Assembly (NCBI GenBank): GCA_020080175.1
Contig: JAGHQL010000082.1
Location: 1-64,000, forward strand
Length of the DNA: 64,000 bases
Source of the DNA: Glutinoglossum americanum
Taxonomy: Eukaryota > Ascomycota > Geoglossomycetes > Geoglossales > Geoglossaceae
Direction of reading: 5' to 3'
In this document: in pieces, positions 1-9,900 of the stretch
Numbering within the stretch: position 1 is the first letter of the stretch
How the letters are laid out: each line of letters opens with the position of its first letter
Notes under the pieces: model-generated
The model's database searches: none
The model's input: only the letters and a program-made list of their open reading frames with translations
What the model was told of the DNA's origin: nothing
Position numbers and translations under genes: made by a program

Positions 1-53
1 GCGGTGGCGAGATCGCGACGCAGGTAGAGCAGCACCGCGGCGCGATCGGCCGC

Positions 54-440
54 CTACTTCTCGCACCCCCGAATACTCCCACACACCCTCACAACCCTAA
101 CCACGCACTCCCTCCCCGCTATCCCCGTCAAGAACGTCAGCGCCGCCCACACCATCCGATAATGCGCCCTCGCCACCTTCACTATCGCCGTGGACGTCGC
201 CGGAGACAGGTACTTGACCGAGAGCGTGGACGCGATGAGGCCGAGGCCGTAGTCGCCGAACAGGTGGGCGGTCTGGAGCCGGATGGTGTGGGAGAGGAGG
301 GAGGGGGTTAGGGATTGGGGGGAGGGCGCGTTGAAGAGGAGGGTTGGGGGGAGGGAGGAGGAGGAGGAGGAGGGGTGGGGCGCGGAGGGGGTAGGGTAGA
401 GGATGTGGAGGAGGAGGTAGCGACTTTTGAGGCGGACCAT
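54..440 (-). CDS. POP5: RNase P/MRP protein subunit POP5, open frame interrupted by TAG
   Basis: Small protein subunit of ribonuclease P and RNase MRP, which mature tRNA 5' ends and rRNA in the nucleus. The N-terminus MVRLKSRYLLLHILYP is the Pop5 signature. The core that follows (GDYGLGLIAS..LSVKYLSP..TAIVKVAR..YRMVWAALTFLT) matches the Rpp14/Pop5 fold, and CGSIRGCEK matches the conserved G-T-I-R-x-C-x-K helix start. The ATG at 440-438 fits the family exactly. The frame stops at TAG (56-54), but it stays open beyond the stop to the window edge and reads AADRAAVLLYLRRDLA, which looks like the rest of the Pop5 C-terminal helix. The family is usually about 140-170 residues and this frame is 128. 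It could be a genuine short form, a sequencing error, stop readthrough or a recent nonsense change. A purine-rich run (300-420) encodes the low-complexity Ser/Pro insert near residues 15-45. Identification is firm; the C-terminus is unsettled. Confidence 0.85.
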   Translation of the reverse strand: MVRLKSRYLLLHILYPTPSAPHPSSSSSSLPPTLLFNAPSPQSLTPSLLSHTIRLQTAHLFGDYGLGLIASTLSVKYLSPATSTAIVKVARAHYRMVWAALTFLTGIAGRECVVRVVRVCGSIRGCEK

Positions 441-1029
441 TGTTCCAGCGGCTGTGTTGTGGTGTTGTCGGTGGTGGTGGTGGTTGCTTGTCGCTAAGGT
501 TAACGATGGACGGGACTTCGGCGAAACTACGACCGAGAGAGAATATTTCTTGGTAATGACGTCGTTTGTTTAGGTCGGCTTCTCATGGGCAAAGGTAATA
601 GGGTGATATATTTTATTTCGCTATACCAAGGTGGGTCGTCTCGAGATATATCTCCATATAAATCAATTCGATTCCCCGTTGCAGGACTCCATATATCATC
701 ACTCATTCTTATTTGTGAGCATGTCTATCCTACACTAATAAGCGGTGCTTGCAACTATTGATTGAGGTTTCCCTGTGCGTTCGTGCGCATCGGGGATCTG
801 GAGGGATAACCTACTCCCCAGTGTATGGACGCCTTTCCGATATGGCGTATTTTAACTTTCTATGGACTGAAGCGCTAAAACTAGATATGGCGCAAAAGCA
901 ATATTTCTATTACTGATAATACTAAAGGCATTACCTTGCATGCTGTGGGTGAAGTGCGTGCGTACATACAAGATTAGTTATGTAGAGCATCACTCTTCAA
1001 CCGCAAAGGAATTCCCTCGGAGACTTTCT
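441..1029. other. Intergenic gap between POP5 and MFS carrier
   Basis: Upstream of POP5 and downstream of the MFS carrier, both read on the minus strand. A GT-rich run lies at 455-490 and AT-rich sequence at 540-960. I see no open frame with recognisable coding character and no RNA gene. Confidence 0.5.
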
Positions 1030-3184
1030 TCACTCCTTTCTCTTGCTTACCTTCGGTAACAAGAACCAACACCCCTCCATTGCCACAAAGAGCGCAATAC
1101 AAACTGGATGCAGCACGAACGTCCCCACCGCCTGAGCCATGATCCCGGTGGTCTTGAAAAAAAATGTTAGAAGGAAATAAGAGTTCGGCTCGGGGGAGAG
1201 ATAAAAGGGACTCACAAAAGGAGCGATGGCACCGCCGGAGCTGCCGGTGGCAGAAATGAAGGAGAGAGATGTCACCTGGATCCGTCGCGGGAGTAGACGC
1301 GAGAAGACATGCATGGCGCAGGGATAGATAGGCCCAAGGAGCAAACCAACCAACGACACAGCGACTACAAACTGCGATAAGCAAAGCCTACTTAGTGAAA
1401 GAATCCCGAGGGGAGGACGTACCAGCATCCCCGATCACGTTTGGCACAAGCCAAACCAACAACTCAAAAATAATCGCCCCAATCACCACCAACACCACAA
1501 ACAACCTCTCCCCGACACGATGCGCCGGATGCGTCAGCACGAACCGACCAATCGTGATCCCCGCCCAAAACCCCGCAGTCACATAGCCAACTTCCGCCGG
1601 ATTCCCAGCGCGGTAGCTGATCAAGAACGAGATGATCCAACCGGAGATCGAGACCTCAGCGCCTTGGTAAGCGAAGATAAAGAGAGCGCCTAGGAGCGTA
1701 GTTTTGCTGCGTAGCGCTTGAGCCAAGAGCTGCCTCTTGGTGTTCTGCCGCTCGTCGCTATTGGCCGGCACCTCTGCCGTTTGCTGATCCAGCAACGAAA
1801 ACTCCGACACCGCGTCCCGCTCGTAGTGCCAGAACGCCCATCCGGCAAAGAAGAGATTGGCGACCGTAACCGCGAAGCTGAGGAAATAGTAGCGATTCCA
1901 GTGGGTGGCGCTGTGCGACGCGATAGCCGTGGCGATCAGGGGACCGATGGTACCGCCGACGCCGTAGCTCCCATGGAAGAGACCTAGCATCGAGGTGCTA
2001 TTCGCAAGATTGGAAATAAAAACGTTGTTGAGCGCAAGGTTAATCGCCATCCCAAGTCCAATCAAAAAGAAGCTATAACCCCGTTTCCCCCGCATTAGTT
2101 TTCTCTCTTTCACAGCCGAATCGGATAGGGGGCATTGTGCCATCGTTCAGATTCAGAGGGCTCAATAATCCATACCAAACGACAACCACGGCATACGGTG
2201 GCATGAAAAGAATCGCCAGATAGCCAGCCAGCATCAACGCTTCCGCGATCATCAATGCCTTTGCGCGCCCGAGACGGTCCTGGAGCGCTTCCGTGAAGAG
2301 CGCTGCGCTCAGGAATCCAATCGCGTTGCTGATAAAGATCAAACTGACGACCGCGTAGCCAATGTTGTATTGCCTGCAAATACCGGTTTAGTTGAAAACA
2401 GATCCGCAATCACCAAACGTCGTGGGAACCTACTTTTCCATATATCTTAACTCGTTCAAAGAAAAAAAGCACAAAATCAGCCATCCATTACCCATCACCC
2501 TCCCTCCCCTCTCCTTGATCCCTCAGGGGGAAATAAACAAATAAATAAATAGAAACCTACGGAATCAAAGCCCCGGGAGCTTTTCGATAGCAGAAAATCA
2601 GCAACCAAGCAACCCCACTGGAAAAAAAACCCACCTAACCCCACCGAGCGCCGGGCCCGGCTAGGGCGATATGGGCTCTAAAACTCACCGCTATCATTCA
2701 ACCCGTTCCCAAAACAAGTCAAGCACGCCGATATGACTCTATACCGATTCATCCTCGGACTGCCCGCCACCCGAGAAGAGGAAAGGAGAGAGAATCAATA
2801 ACCTCGTTCCTGAAACTGGACGGACAAGGCAAAACCGAAAAGGGGGGTGGGGGGGTGTGTGTCAAAAAAAAAGGGAAAAAAGGAAGGGGAATCGGTAGGT
2901 GGGTGGGGAGGGGGGGGGGGGCGCAACTTGGAGAAACTCTGCACCACGTCTACCGCCTCGCGCTTCCGTCTCGGGCTCGGCGGCCGGCTCATCTCCAGGC
3001 CGCTGGGTGTGGTGTGGCGGTCGGTCTGGGCGACGGGATCCGGATGGGGGTTCCAGGTCAATTGATCCAACCTGACCGTATCGGGGAGCGAGGGGTAGCT
3101 CTTCGGTAGGACAGGCGGAGGGCCTGTGATCTTCGGAGCCTGGTTGTCCAGCTCGATGAAGGCCCCGAAGTTGCGTGACGTCAT
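1030..3184 (-). CDS. MFS transporter of the fungal FucP/BSC6-like group, eight coding exons
   Basis: Predicted 12-helix plasma-membrane carrier of 492 residues; the substrate is unknown. Exons: 3184-2928, 2759-2689, 2579-2561 (19 nt), 2445-2434 (12 nt), 2373-2176, 2072-1423, 1364-1216, 1152-1030. Joined this way all phases agree and the family core is restored: NPRMNRYRVISACLTCFGNG, LNDSAPGALIPYMEKQYNIG, then DRLGRAKALM (the loop 2-3 MFS signature), GLFHGSYGVGGTIGPL, VIGDAVAVSLVGLLLGP, and a tail of FVLHPVCIALFVAM. The first about 85 residues are a charged, Pro-rich cytosolic tail. Intron 1 (2927-2760) holds a long C-run on the coding strand. The two tiny exons encode parts of the conserved helix-1 loop, so they are not optional. 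It is divergent from the EIF1AD-like gene, 491 bases away. Family assignment is confident; naming it BSC6 or a sugar permease would be inference. Confidence 0.85.
2434..2579 (-). other. Two consecutive microexons (19 nt and 12 nt) of the MFS carrier
   Basis: Exon 3 (2579-2561) lies between AG at 2581-2580 and GT at 2560-2559, and exon 4 (2445-2434) between AG at 2447-2446 and GT at 2433-2432. Together they supply codons for A-P-G-A-L-I-P-Y-M-E-K, a motif conserved in this carrier group. No single longer exon gives it, because stops lie between them in the needed frame. Confidence 0.8.
2845..2921 (+). repeat. G-run / poly-purine tract inside MFS intron 1
   Basis: The plus strand carries several runs of five to ten or more G (near 2841-2856 and 2907-2920) separated by A-rich stretches. 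On the coding strand of the carrier this is a pyrimidine tract inside intron 1. Four or more G-runs close together could form a G-quadruplex; this is inference. Confidence 0.6.
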
Positions 3185-3282
3185 GGCTCTTTTTTTTGAA
3201 GGCTAAAAAAACTGTTAAGGAGGGAGGGGAGAGAGAGCTTTTTCGAGTGCACGGTGGGGAATGGAGATATGTAAAAAAAAAA

Positions 3283-3306
3283 GGATTGGATTGGATTGGA
3301 TTGGAT
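3283..3306 (+). repeat. Pentanucleotide microsatellite (GGATT)n
   Basis: Nearly five perfect copies of GGATT directly after an A-run, in the 491-base shared upstream region of the MFS carrier (-) and the EIF1AD-like gene (+). The rest of 3185-3675 shows nothing else that I can name. Confidence 0.9.
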
Positions 3307-3675
3307 ATATTTGTTCACAGTAGCGTACAATAGGAGGACGTTGGGAAAGGGGAATCTTTCTTAGATGAGGGGAGACCCCCGCTGTTGAAGTAGAAAGAAA
3401 AAGATTTGGCCGAGAGTCTCTCCGTGTCACAAAGCCTCCAGCTGACTCAAAACTAATCGATGATCCTAATGGATGTGTTGGGGAGCACAGCCCTTTTTGC
3501 TGATAAATGTTCGTTGGGTGATCGGCTAAGATGCCGTCCAGATATTCCCGTCACGTGGCTTTGCCACTTGTTGGAAATTCGTCAATGCAAAACTTCGTCC
3601 AAGCTTCGCAGAGCAAAATCCGACCCCGCTTGAGAATTGACCCTGGAGGGATACGCTGGTGTCGATTGGGGGGAA

Positions 3676-4150
3676 ATGGCCCGCCCAAAACGCAATGTGC
3701 TTGCGACGGCCCAAGAAACGTCTACTCCGCCTTCGACACTCTCTCCAACGCAGGCTATAGCGCGTGTCATCAAGGCCACCGGAAACAACCTGTATTCGGT
3801 GGAGCTTCCTTCTGGAAAAACCCTTCTTGTCGAGTTACCGCCACGCTTCCGTAATACTATCTGGATCAAGCGCGGAGGTTATGTTCTTATCGATACAAAC
3901 TCTTCTGAGGTTCGGGATAATAAATTGAACGGGGATATCGTTAATGTGGTACGGGACGAGAAGGACTGGAGGAAGGAGACTTATTGGTTAATGCTCTAAT
4001 CTGGTATCGGCTATGCAGGAGGCTGACCCTATCCGGTTCTGTAGGCCTAAGGAGTTCGTGAAGAAGTCATCATATGGAGAAGAGAGTGGAGACGATGAGT
4101 CTGTAGTGGGGAAGATGCCGCCGGCTGGAGACTCTGATATTGGGGCATAA
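3676..4150 (+). CDS. EIF1AD-like S1/OB-fold RNA-binding protein
   Basis: Small protein (138 residues) related to translation factor eIF1A and the animal EIF1AD. Exons are 3676-3986 and 4045-4150. The intron (3987-4044) has donor GTTAAT and acceptor TGTAG; an earlier AG at the end of GCTATGCAG is rejected because it breaks the frame. Seen: the family core ARVIKATGNNLYSVELPSGK and RFRNTIWIKRGGYVLID (OB fold, about residues 27-76), then DEKDWRKETYWPKEFVKKSS and an acidic tail ending VVGKMPPAGDSDIGA, the layout usual in filamentous fungi. The start at 3676 is chosen over the upstream in-frame ATG at 3637 because MARPKRNVL is the expected basic N-terminus. It is convergent with ALG3, 145 bases from stop to stop. 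The cellular role is not well defined; a nuclear RNA-related function is inference from the family. Confidence 0.88.
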
Positions 4151-4295
4151 CGGCGACCGCAAAATTTCGCACGACCTGTTGCTGCCTGTGCAAGCCATCT
4201 TGGCGATTGATCGCGCCGCTATTTTATGCCGATAATAGCTAACGTCAAAGGCCTGGGGAAACTGTTATCCCAGAGTCCAGACCCTAGATGGCTGT

Positions 4296-5852
4296 TTACC
4301 GTTTGGTTGAACGGCTGCCGGTGTGCTGATTGGTGTTGGCCGAGTGTGGTTTCTGATCCTTTTTGTCATTTCTTTCATTGACAAAGTCTTTTCGTGTTCC
4401 CCACCAAACACCAAAGACGGTCACGGCCAAGGTACCAACGACCACCTTTGAGCTCACATTAGTACCTGAGGTTATAGTAAAATCAGCAATCTGTCCCCGG
4501 ACATAGGTTTGGAGGATTGCTCACTCGGATACACATTCCACGCCCTCTCTTGTGCAGCCCAAATCGCAAGGCCGATGATTGGATGGAGACCAGATCGCCA
4601 GAGCAGGAAAGGCGTACCCCAGGCTAGCCAAGCGTAGAATTGATAATGGAGCGAACGTGCACATAGCATGCCAATGGCGTTTGCCGTGAGAACGGAAGTT
4701 AAGACGAACTGGGGGGTAACGCTCTTGGAGACTGCTCGTCGGATAACGGGCCTTGGCGGCTGCAGGATCATGCGAACGAATCCTAAAACTGAGCGACCGG
4801 AAGGTTTGATCCACCGTGTCGCTAGAAAGAGAAGCAATATTGCTAGATGTGCGAGGAGCAAAACGATAGCAAACTGTTTCGAAAGGAACCTTTCTTCGCC
4901 CACGAATCTCCAGTTGACCGTCCACTTGAACAGGAATATCCGTGTGAACTCAAATGCCCGTGAGAAATACCCCAAGGCGTTGACTGGGAGGAACGGAAAT
5001 GATATGAGTATCTAGCAAGCCGAATTAGTGTAGGTCTTTACCCCGCAAGGAATCTGACTCCTACCTGCAATTGCCCAATAAGCAGTGCCTGCCTCAATGC
5101 CCTACCAGCCCCTACGGCTTGCACAAGGATGATTCCCACAGCTGGGAGGGCAAGCAGAACGCTCATCTTGATCCCCAATGCCCATGAATACGAGACCGAA
5201 CCTATCGTCCAGGACCTTTTTTGATATGCGTAAATGGCCAACCAGAGTGCACCAACTGCGAAGCAATCATTGAACAGACGCAACAAATATACGCTGTGAA
5301 GCCTTTTCGACAACACGAGCAGGGGGAATATATATGGGGGAGCCTAAATCAGTAAACTTGGTAAGATTTTATCCTTTAGACCAGCACTGTATCATTTGCG
5401 CACGAAAATCCTTCCCTCACCTTCGCGAGCCGGTAACACACCATGACGAGAGCCAGGGTGCCCAAATAAAGTCCAGCAAATATGACTTGTCCATATAGGA
5501 TATTGCCGCCGCTCGTGAGATAGTATAGGGCGGTATAGATATAGACATGTGCCGCGGGATACACCAACGGACCAGTTCCCCCTTTGATCAGCATGTAGTC
5601 CCGCTCGCCATCAATATACTGAGTGACCTGTTCCATATACGCCGTCCAGTCGATTTCAGTGTCTGGGCAATCATTTAAGAGATTAGTCTCCTGAATGTAA
5701 CCGTGGGGGTTGAGCTTACAGGGGATTTTCCAGACGATGAGCCCGCTGAGGAGGGCATCAGCGCATAGGAGGAGAGGGCAGAGCCATCGTAAGTGCCTAG
5801 GATTTGTGGCAAGGTCGAAGCCAAAATCGATCAGGTTATTTAACAGGCCCAT
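4296..5852 (-). CDS. ALG3: Dol-P-Man:Man5GlcNAc2-PP-Dol alpha-1,3-mannosyltransferase ALG3
   Basis: Polytopic ER-membrane glycosyltransferase that adds the first lumenal mannose from dolichol-phosphate-mannose to the Man5GlcNAc2 lipid precursor of N-glycans. Exons: 5852-5720, 5662-5421, 5343-5065, 5011-4525, 4465-4296; 436 residues, the normal length. Seen: [16 protein letters not shown] (formed only if the 57-nt first intron is removed), the hallmark [49 protein letters not shown]-like and [18 protein letters not shown]. The charged C-terminal tail after the last helix ends in GSRSTKR. Intron 1 is a multiple of three with no stop, so unspliced message would read through with 19 extra residues. 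It is divergent from PHO81 across 1.1 kb. Identity is very likely. Confidence 0.93.
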
Positions 5853-6985
5853 TTGTCGTGTGCGTTGTGATGATTGATGTTGTTGTTTTAGCGACTTTAG
5901 ATGGAAAATAAAAATACATAATGTGCCAATCAGATATGTCCGGCCTGGTTTGCCCGGCGTTCCCGTCTCACAGCCCAAGTTTAGAATATGGCTGCATTTC
6001 CGGATGAACTAGCCAATGGATTCGAAAATGGTCGTGTGAGTAGTTGCTTAACTTAGCGGAGGTCGTCATGTGGCCTGGCTGGTTCCTGAACGACTGAGCA
6101 ATGTGACTGACATTTCTCAATACTATGTTAAATTGTTGGCTTCTCCGCTGGGGAGGCTTCCTACTTCCACAGGCTCTGGATTAAGTCGTCTGAGGGTTCA
6201 CATTTTTCGGGCACCCAGATCTCATTGCCCCTCAGAGCCGCCTTCTAGTAACTTAACTGGCTATTCTCTTGTATTCGCCACCCAAAATTATATGCTCTGG
6301 GTTGGGAAGGGTGAACGTTTTCGAACACCACAGAAGCACATCGTGGATGGATACGTGAGAAGGAAGGCGGCACCGGAGACGGACTTTCTCAATGCCCAAT
6401 TCCTAACGTAGCCTGGTGTAGCTACCTTCATCAAGTGTCATGCGGTATTCAATGGCAAGGGGTCAATTGAGGTGTGGATGTTGCTGAACTGACCCTATAG
6501 AATTTGCTCACGCGTAATAAGTCGGGCGTTGTGAGTTTGTTCTTCGGTTCCTCTAGCCCTATTTTGCTTCTTTGAACATCGTCTTCACTTGTCTCCGACT
6601 CGATTGCTCAACAATGATCACAAGGGGGCTTTGCAATTTAAGGCGCACCTGGCCTTTGGAGCGTTCTGACATTGAAGCGGACGCAGGGCACATCGCCGCA
6701 GTCAGACTTCCAAGAAGCTGACCAACAGCAGAACGCCCTGGAAGCACGACCTCAAAGGACAACCCTTCAAAGAACACCCCGGCCAGTTGCTGATTGCACT
6801 TGCCGATCGGTCATCTCCATAGTCTATCTTGTTTCTAAATAGCTAATGCATCAACCTCACAATTCTAGATCATCGTTTTTGCTTCAATTTTCAGAACAAA
6901 AGCTTGAAACTCTGGAGCAGAGCTTCAGAAATATAGACGGACTAGAACACCAAATTATCCCGAGTCTCTTGGTGGTGCCGCGATA
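5853..6985. other. Shared upstream region of ALG3 and PHO81
   Basis: 1.1 kb between two divergent starts. A 113-codon open frame at 6070-6411 (+) has no family resemblance and no splice or composition support. I see no RNA gene. It presumably holds both promoters. Confidence 0.5.
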
Positions 6986-9900
6986 ATGAAGTTCGGGCGA
7001 ATGTGAGTAGCGATTGGTCTCGGCGATGGCCCCGGATCTGATACATAAACCAGCCTGCAGCGCAACCAGGTGCCGGAATGGTCATCCTCATACATCAACT
7101 ACAAAAGTTTGAAGAAGCTTATTAGGACTAGCGCTGAAGTGGCCAGAAATAGGCAGAATGTCGATCTGGCTGGCAAGGACCCGAAAATTTCTTAGTTTCA
7201 CCTTCGATAGACGTTCAGCTAACTCTTAATTAGAATTCTTTTACTTCCTTGACCGCAATCTTGAAGACGTGGATTCATTCTTCAACAAGAAGCTCCACGA
7301 CTTTTCACGACGGCTAAAGCTATTGCAGGACCGCTATGGGAAATCAGCGGAGTTACCGGAGGGGATTGATAGAGATGAGCTGGAGGACCTTATCGGTGCT
7401 CTACTTGAGCTTAGGGGCCAGATGAGGAAGCTACAGTGGTATGGAGATCTGAATCGGCGTGGGTTCATCAAAATCACGAAGAAACTGGATAAGAAGCTTC
7501 CCAATGTCTGCGTTCAACGGCGTTATCTCGAGTCAGAGGTATACCCTAAATCATTCGCTTCTGGTGCCGGACTGTCAGATGCGATGAAAACCGTCGATGG
7601 CTGGCTCTCCCCTTTGAGCGACGCCAATTTGAAGGCAGATGACACTAGCTCCGTTCACTCGGTTCATTCTCTCAGGAGAGTCTCTTCCAAGGCCATACTC
7701 AATATGCCAGCTGGGTTATTGGACACCGTGGATCTCTCAATACGAAGTGGCGATGCCACTCTTCTCTCAAATCTTCTAGACGCGTCAAGCATTCCTGTGG
7801 AGGGCGAAGAAAGCTCTGTTTCCCAAAAAATGTTGCTCAACCTCTTGCAGCGGTCAATCTCGTGCAGGTCAGAGAAATGCATTGATCTCCTTCTGGATAA
7901 GGTGCGTTCGCTCAACGAGGGCGACGATATAAACCAGCGGAACTGCATCCATCGTTTGGTAATTTCTATTGGCCGTATGAAGGCGAATACTGTAACTGAA
8001 TCAGTGGGCGATTTGCATCCCCAAAATTTTAGCGATTCTTCAAATTACATCACGCCTGCAGCTTCCCCAATGCTGGCTCCACCATTGTGCATTTCAAATG
8101 AACAGGATTGGACAAATCTTTTAGGTACGAACGACGAATCGGTAAAACTACTACAGCGCTTACTAGACAAACTGCGTCCTCACCAGCGAACAGCTTTACA
8201 GGCGAGAGATTCTTACGGGCGGATGCCCCTCCACTATGCCGCACAATTTGGCTTCGTCATAATCTGCAAGATCATCATTAGCCGCATGCAAATGTGGAGT
8301 CAATTTGATGTCTCTGGTGGTATCGATTCCCCAGTCTGGCAAGACAGTGAAGGCTGGACCCCTTTACATCTGAGCGTCATCGGCTGCCATCCCCTAACGA
8401 CAAAAACGCTGTTAGAGGCAGAAAACTGGAGAGAAGGCAGTGTCCGTAAATTTGCTTCTGGGAACAGTGTGTCCAAGTCAAGCCCGGTGCTGGCGCTCGC
8501 TGCAAAAGCGAACTCGGTCGCGATTGTCAAACTGTTAGTGGAAGCAGGCGTGGACATCAACTACCAAGATGAATCTGGTGAAACAGCTCTTCACATCACG
8601 GCCCGCTTTGGCCACATGGATTGCGCAAAGATCCTCCTGGAAGGCTCAGACTACCAAAAAGCGGACACTGAACTGATAGAGAAGACATTTGGCTGGACGC
8701 CGCTGTTTGTAGCTTGCGTTGATGGACATCTCGGAGTTGTCGAAGCCCTCATCTGTGCCGGGGCGGATTTTGAGAAGTCTGACCTGTCTGGGTGGACGGC
8801 TAAGGAGCATGCGGCCTTACGAGGTCATCTGGATATTGCGAGAAAACTCGCCGAATTAACAGGACCGGAGGTTTCGGACTCCTCTGAGACCTCTACAGTT
8901 GGGTCATCTTCTCCACCACTCGGCTCATCGTTGGAGGACAGGACGTCTCATCTGCTAGCCAATGGGGGATGGAACCTCCGAGCGCCTGAGCCGGTGAAAA
9001 CTTTTGGTCACCGGTATCTCACAAAGGATAGCATGGTCCTAGTAAGCGTGGGAACGATGGATATGAGAAAGAATATCGAAGCTGTAAAGCTTGATCAGAT
9101 ACCCCTTGGCAAAGCCCACCTAACACAGCTTGACACGGCATTATCGCTGGTTGTATCTGCAACAGGGGCTAAGGGCGAGCCAACAGTTATTGACCTACCG
9201 GTTCAAGAAAATATCTGCACCGAGCCAATATCTTTTATCACACCCGATGCCTCTAAAGCTCAAATACTCTTCGATATTGTACCAACTTACTCCGGCTCGA
9301 AGGATCAGATTGTTGGTCGGGCTGTTGCCATGCTTTCTAGCGTTAAGCCAAACATAGGGAACAAGCGGACTACTTTACACGGCGACGTCTCCGTACCGAT
9401 CCTGTCTGCCAATACTTTGGGAGTTATAGGATCGGTGAACTTTAACTTCTTGATAATCACGCCGTTCACGCATCCCAATATGTCAATCACAGAAAACCAA
9501 ACATACTGGAAGAAAATGTCTTCTACGATGGTGGGTTCCACACGCTTGTTACGTTAGCTAGGTGCTAAGTTTGATCTAGGTGATTGGGCATCGAGGTAAA
9601 TCAGTGTTGGATCTCATGTTCTTACGTATTTCCTAACAATTGCAAAGGCCTTGGCAAAAACCAGGCTTCCCGAAAATCTCTGCAGCTCGGCGAGAACACG
9701 ATTCAGGTACGTCATCACGGGATGGCAAAACATTAAGAATCTATTCTAAAAATTTCCAGTCTTTCATCGCCGCCGCAAATCTTGGAGCGTCTTATGTTGA
9801 GGTGAATTTATCTTACTACAAAGCCTCGACCTACCTTTTGCTGACTTTGGCTTAGTTTGGTAATGGGCTGAAATCGTGCTCTATTGCGGCGAGGCTGACA

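Noticed and set aside
3637-3675. Upstream in-frame ATG of the EIF1AD-like gene
   Set aside because: Adds 13 residues unlike the family; MARPKRN at 3676 is the expected start.
6070-6411. 113-codon plus-strand frame upstream of PHO81
   Set aside because: No family resemblance, mixed composition and no splice partner; lies in a promoter-type gap.
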